A stretch of DNA of 7,298 nt from DASQVO01 sp035640715 (GTDB lineage: Bacteria; Actinomycetota; Actinomycetes; Streptosporangiales; Streptosporangiaceae), in assembly GCA_035640715.1 (NCBI GenBank), contig DASQVO010000450.1:1-7298 (forward strand), written 5' to 3'. This document shows, in pieces, positions 5,694 to 7,298 of this stretch. The notes beneath the pieces were generated by a model. It saw only the letters and a program-made list of their open reading frames with translations, was not told the origin of the DNA and did no database searches. Numbering within the stretch: position 1 is the first letter of the stretch; each line of letters opens with the position of its first letter. A program made the position numbers and the translations under genes.

Positions 5694-6836
5694 TCAGATC
5701 TCCATCCCGAATGCCCTGCTGAACCGCACGTCGCCCTCGATGGTGTCGCGGATGTCGGTGACTCCGTGGCCGATCATCAGCGTGCGCTCGATGCCGAGCC
5801 CGAAAGCGAACCCGCTGTAGCGGTCGGGATCGATGCCGCATGTCACGAGCACGCGCGGGTTGACCATGCCGCAGCCGGCGATCTCGATCCAGCCCTGCGA
5901 CTTGCACACCCGGCATGGCTGCCCGCCGGGCCGCGCCGAGGCGCCCCGGCATACGTGGCATTCCATGGAGACGTCTCCGGACGGCTCGGTGAACGGGAAG
6001 AAGTCCGGCCGGAACCGCGTCCGCAGTCCCTCGCCGAACATCGCATCGACGAAGGACTGGATCGCGCCGCGCAGGTCGGCCATGGTCAGGCCCTCATCGA
6101 CGGCCAGCCCCTCGATCTGGTGGAACACCGGGCTGTGCGTGGCATCCAGGGCGTCGGCACGGAAGCACCTGCCCGGGCTGACCACGTACAGCGGGAGGGG
6201 CCGGGTGAGCATGGCCCTGATCTGCACCGGGGAGGTATGGGTCCGCAGGACCACGCCGGAACGCCCGGAACCCGCCGTCTCGCCAGCCGCCTCCTTGGGG
6301 CCGGCCACGAACAGGGTGTCCTGGGCCTCGCGGGCCGGATGGTCGGGCGGGAAGTTCAGCGCGTCGAAGTTGTACCACTCCGCCTCGGCTTCCGGCCCCT
6401 CCGCGACCTCATATCCCATCGCCACGAAGACATCGGCCAGCCTTTCGGCCGCCATCGTCACCGGGTGGCGCGCCCCGTGCGGCACCCGGTCCCATGGCAG
6501 CGTGACATCGACGCTCTCCTCTATGAGAACCCGCCGGTCCCGTTCCGCCTCGAGGGCGGCCGTGCGGTCGGCGAGCGCCTGCTTCAGCTCGGCGCGGGCC
6601 GCGCCGACCCTCTTGCCGGCCTCCGCCCGGGCCTCGGGCGGCAGCGCACCGATCTCCGCGCTGGCCAGCACCAGCGGCGCCTGGCCGCCGAAGTGCGCGA
6701 TGCGCGCATCCCTCAGCTCATCGAGCGTCTGCGCGGCCGTGATGGCGGCCAGCGCCTCGTCGCGCATCCGCGTCACCTCGGCAGGTGACAGCACTGTCAC
6801 CTCCACGGGATCGTAGTTCTGGCTGGGTCCGGGCAT
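5694..6836 (-). CDS. pheS: PheS, phenylalanyl-tRNA synthetase alpha subunit
   Basis: The catalytic class II subunit that activates phenylalanine and transfers it to tRNA-Phe, working in the cytoplasm with PheT. The protein has 380 residues, slightly longer than the usual 340-375. An N-terminal coiled-coil tRNA arm is at about 15-105. The class II core follows: 'GARHPVT' (121-127), 'EVAEGPEAEAEWYNFDALNFPPDHPAR' region (143-169), 'RTHTSPVQIR' (198-207), motif 2 with 'PGRCFRADALDATHSPVFHQIEG' region (221-243), 'FFPFTEPS' (279-286) and motif 3 'GFAFGLGIER' (342-351), ending in FGMEI. CHVC (293-296) and CRVC (308-311) form a CxxC...CxxC element, often seen in actinobacterial PheS, that could hold a metal. 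A short Gly/Ala-rich insert lies at 181-193. The ATG at 6836 has AAGGA directly upstream; the N-terminus 'YDPVEV' matches actinobacterial homologues. It is first gene of the pheST unit. Confidence 0.97.
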   Translation of the reverse strand: MPGPSQNYDPVEVTVLSPAEVTRMRDEALAAITAAQTLDELRDARIAHFGGQAPLVLASAEIGALPPEARAEAGKRVGAARAELKQALADRTAALEAERDRRVLIEESVDVTLPWDRVPHGARHPVTMAAERLADVFVAMGYEVAEGPEAEAEWYNFDALNFPPDHPAREAQDTLFVAGPKEAAGETAGSGRSGVVLRTHTSPVQIRAMLTRPLPLYVVSPGRCFRADALDATHSPVFHQIEGLAVDEGLTMADLRGAIQSFVDAMFGEGLRTRFRPDFFPFTEPSGDVSMECHVCRGASARPGGQPCRVCKSQGWIEIAGCGMVNPRVLVTCGIDPDRYSGFAFGLGIERTLMIGHGVTDIRDTIEGDVRFSRAFGMEI

Positions 6837-6989
6837 CGGGTCCTTCCCTCACGGGCCGTACGGACGGGATCTGGGTCTGGTGGTGGTCCCGCGCTCCATC
6901 ATGCCGAACGGAGCGTGGCGTGTGTCCGGGCGGATGGCACTGCGGTCCCGGCAGCGACTGCCCGGCTGCACCCGCTGACGGGCCATGAT

Positions 6990-7022
6990 GCGGCGCGTGG
7001 AGGGATTCCGCGGGTACCACGC
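6990..7022 (-). promoter_or_regulatory. T-box-like dyad upstream of pheS (speculative)
   Basis: The minus strand reads GUGGUACCCGCGG (7020-7008), which is the T-box core GUGGUACCGCGG plus one extra C. UGGU could pair with the ACCA end of an uncharged tRNA. GCGUGG (7022-7017) and CCACGC (7000-6995) form a 6-bp stem around 16 bases. An alternative fold pairs CGCG (7012-7009) with CGCG (6997-6994), leaving UGGUACC as a 7-base bulge, as in antiterminators. UCCCUC (7005-7000) is complementary to GAGGGA at the pheS ribosome binding site (6850-6845). No stem I or specifier loop is recognisable, so confidence is low. Confidence 0.2.
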
Positions 7023-7039
7023 TGGTCCGGGAACGCCCG

Positions 7040-7065
7040 CCGGCGCCGCCTGGCACCGGCGCCGG
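7040..7065 (-). terminator. Perfect 9-bp GC hairpin between the kinase gene and pheS
   Basis: CCGGCGCCG (7040-7048) and CGGCGCCGG (7057-7065) are perfect complements around an 8-base loop. It lies about 95 bases downstream of the kinase stop on the same strand and may terminate that transcript, or form part of the pheS leader. No U-tract follows. Confidence 0.4.
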
Positions 7066-7158
7066 AGCGCGCACTGCCGGGCCGCGCACCGCCGGGCCCT
7101 GGGGCCGCTGCCCGGGCTCAGCCCTGGACTGTGACTGGCCCGCGGGGCTCCTGGTTCG

Positions 7159-7298
7159 CTACGCGGCAGGAGTCCCGGCGGGCATGGTAAATCGGAACTC
7201 GGCTCCGCCGCCCGGCGCTGCGCCCACGCTGATCGTGCCGCCATGCGCCTCGACCAGCCCCTTGACGATGTAGAGGCCGAGGCCGGTGCCGCCGCGCC
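7159..7298 (-). CDS. C-terminal end of a sensor histidine kinase (partial)
   Basis: Only the last 45 residues lie in the window, ending with TAG at 7161-7159. 'RGGTGLGLYIVKGLVEAHGG' followed by 'TISVGAAPGGGAEFRFTMP' is the G2 box and the last strands of a histidine-kinase-type ATPase domain (HATPase_c). The GTGLGL loop contacts the ATP phosphates. The input domain and the phosphorylated histidine are outside the window. A kinase gene immediately upstream of pheS is an arrangement I recall from Streptomyces. Another GHKL-type regulator, such as a fused phosphatase/kinase, cannot be excluded from this fragment. Confidence 0.85.
   Translation of the reverse strand, partial: RGGTGLGLYIVKGLVEAHGGTISVGAAPGGGAEFRFTMPAGTPAA

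Larger units (their letters stand above)
6837..7158 (-). other. Gene-free leader region upstream of pheS
   Basis: 322 bases between the kinase stop and the pheS start. It holds a GC hairpin (7040-7065), a T-box-like dyad (6990-7022) and the pheS ribosome binding site. No convincing promoter was found: the minus strand contains no TANNNT hexamer here. The best minus-10-like hexamers are CATCAT (6989-6984) and CATGAT (6904-6899), neither with a good minus-35. CATCATG (6898-6904) and CATGATG (6984-6990) also form a 7-bp inverted repeat. No leader peptide rich in Phe codons is visible. Confidence 0.5.

Noticed and set aside
2911..5820. 969-codon open frame on the plus strand antisense to pheT
   Set aside because: Its product is Arg/Gly/His-rich without recognisable domains, and it lies antisense to a fully convincing pheT. 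Strong GC bias at third positions removes stops from antisense frames.
5692..5961. Extension of pheT upstream to an earlier ATG at 5961
   Set aside because: It would overlap pheS by over 260 bases with Arg-rich shadow sequence; PheT homologues begin at MKVPLSWL.
5766..6788. 340-codon plus-strand frame antisense to pheS
   Set aside because: Shadow of pheS; composition is His/Arg/Gly-rich as expected from antisense reading.
6849..7244. 131-codon minus-strand frame across the kinase end and pheS leader
   Set aside because: It overlaps the kinase C-terminus in another frame and reads through the GC hairpin; low-complexity Arg/Pro/Ser content.

Overview
The window reads as chromosomal DNA from a high-GC actinomycete. 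The coding strand uses almost only G/C-ending codons, and PheS, PheT, ArgC and ArgJ have actinobacterial sequence features such as the 'SVTAPLGFRAAGV' ArgJ N-terminus and a CxxC...CxxC element in PheS. The gene order sensor kinase - pheS - pheT - argC - argJ is the actinomycete arrangement. The small lipoprotein family suggests a Streptosporangiales-like lineage, but that is only an impression.

All the core genes lie on the minus strand, so the biological reading direction is from right to left. At the right edge (7298-7159) is the C-terminal tip of a sensor histidine kinase. A gene-free leader of 322 bp follows. It holds a 9-bp GC hairpin and a short T-box-like dyad, then pheS (6836-5694) and pheT (5691-2995). 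These encode the two subunits of phenylalanyl-tRNA synthetase and are separated by only 2 bases. PheT is longer than usual (898 residues) because of two low-complexity inserts. pheT is followed by a GC hairpin terminator and a cluster of dyads.

Between pheT and argC sits one plus-strand gene (2354-2794) for a small secreted lipoprotein of unknown function. It is convergent with pheT and divergent from argC, and it carries several families of short direct repeats in its upstream region. argC (1988-888) and argJ (829 to the left edge, truncated) form the start of the arginine biosynthesis operon. Upstream of argC is an AT-rich island with two ArgR-box-like sequences 2 bp apart, overlapping a candidate promoter. 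This predicts arginine repression of the operon separately from pheST.

No mobile element, CRISPR array, tRNA, rRNA or clearly novel multi-gene system is visible. The most unusual points are the T-box-like element upstream of pheS, the 20-codon ORF exactly bridging argC and argJ, the repeat cluster in front of the lipoprotein gene, and the PheT inserts.
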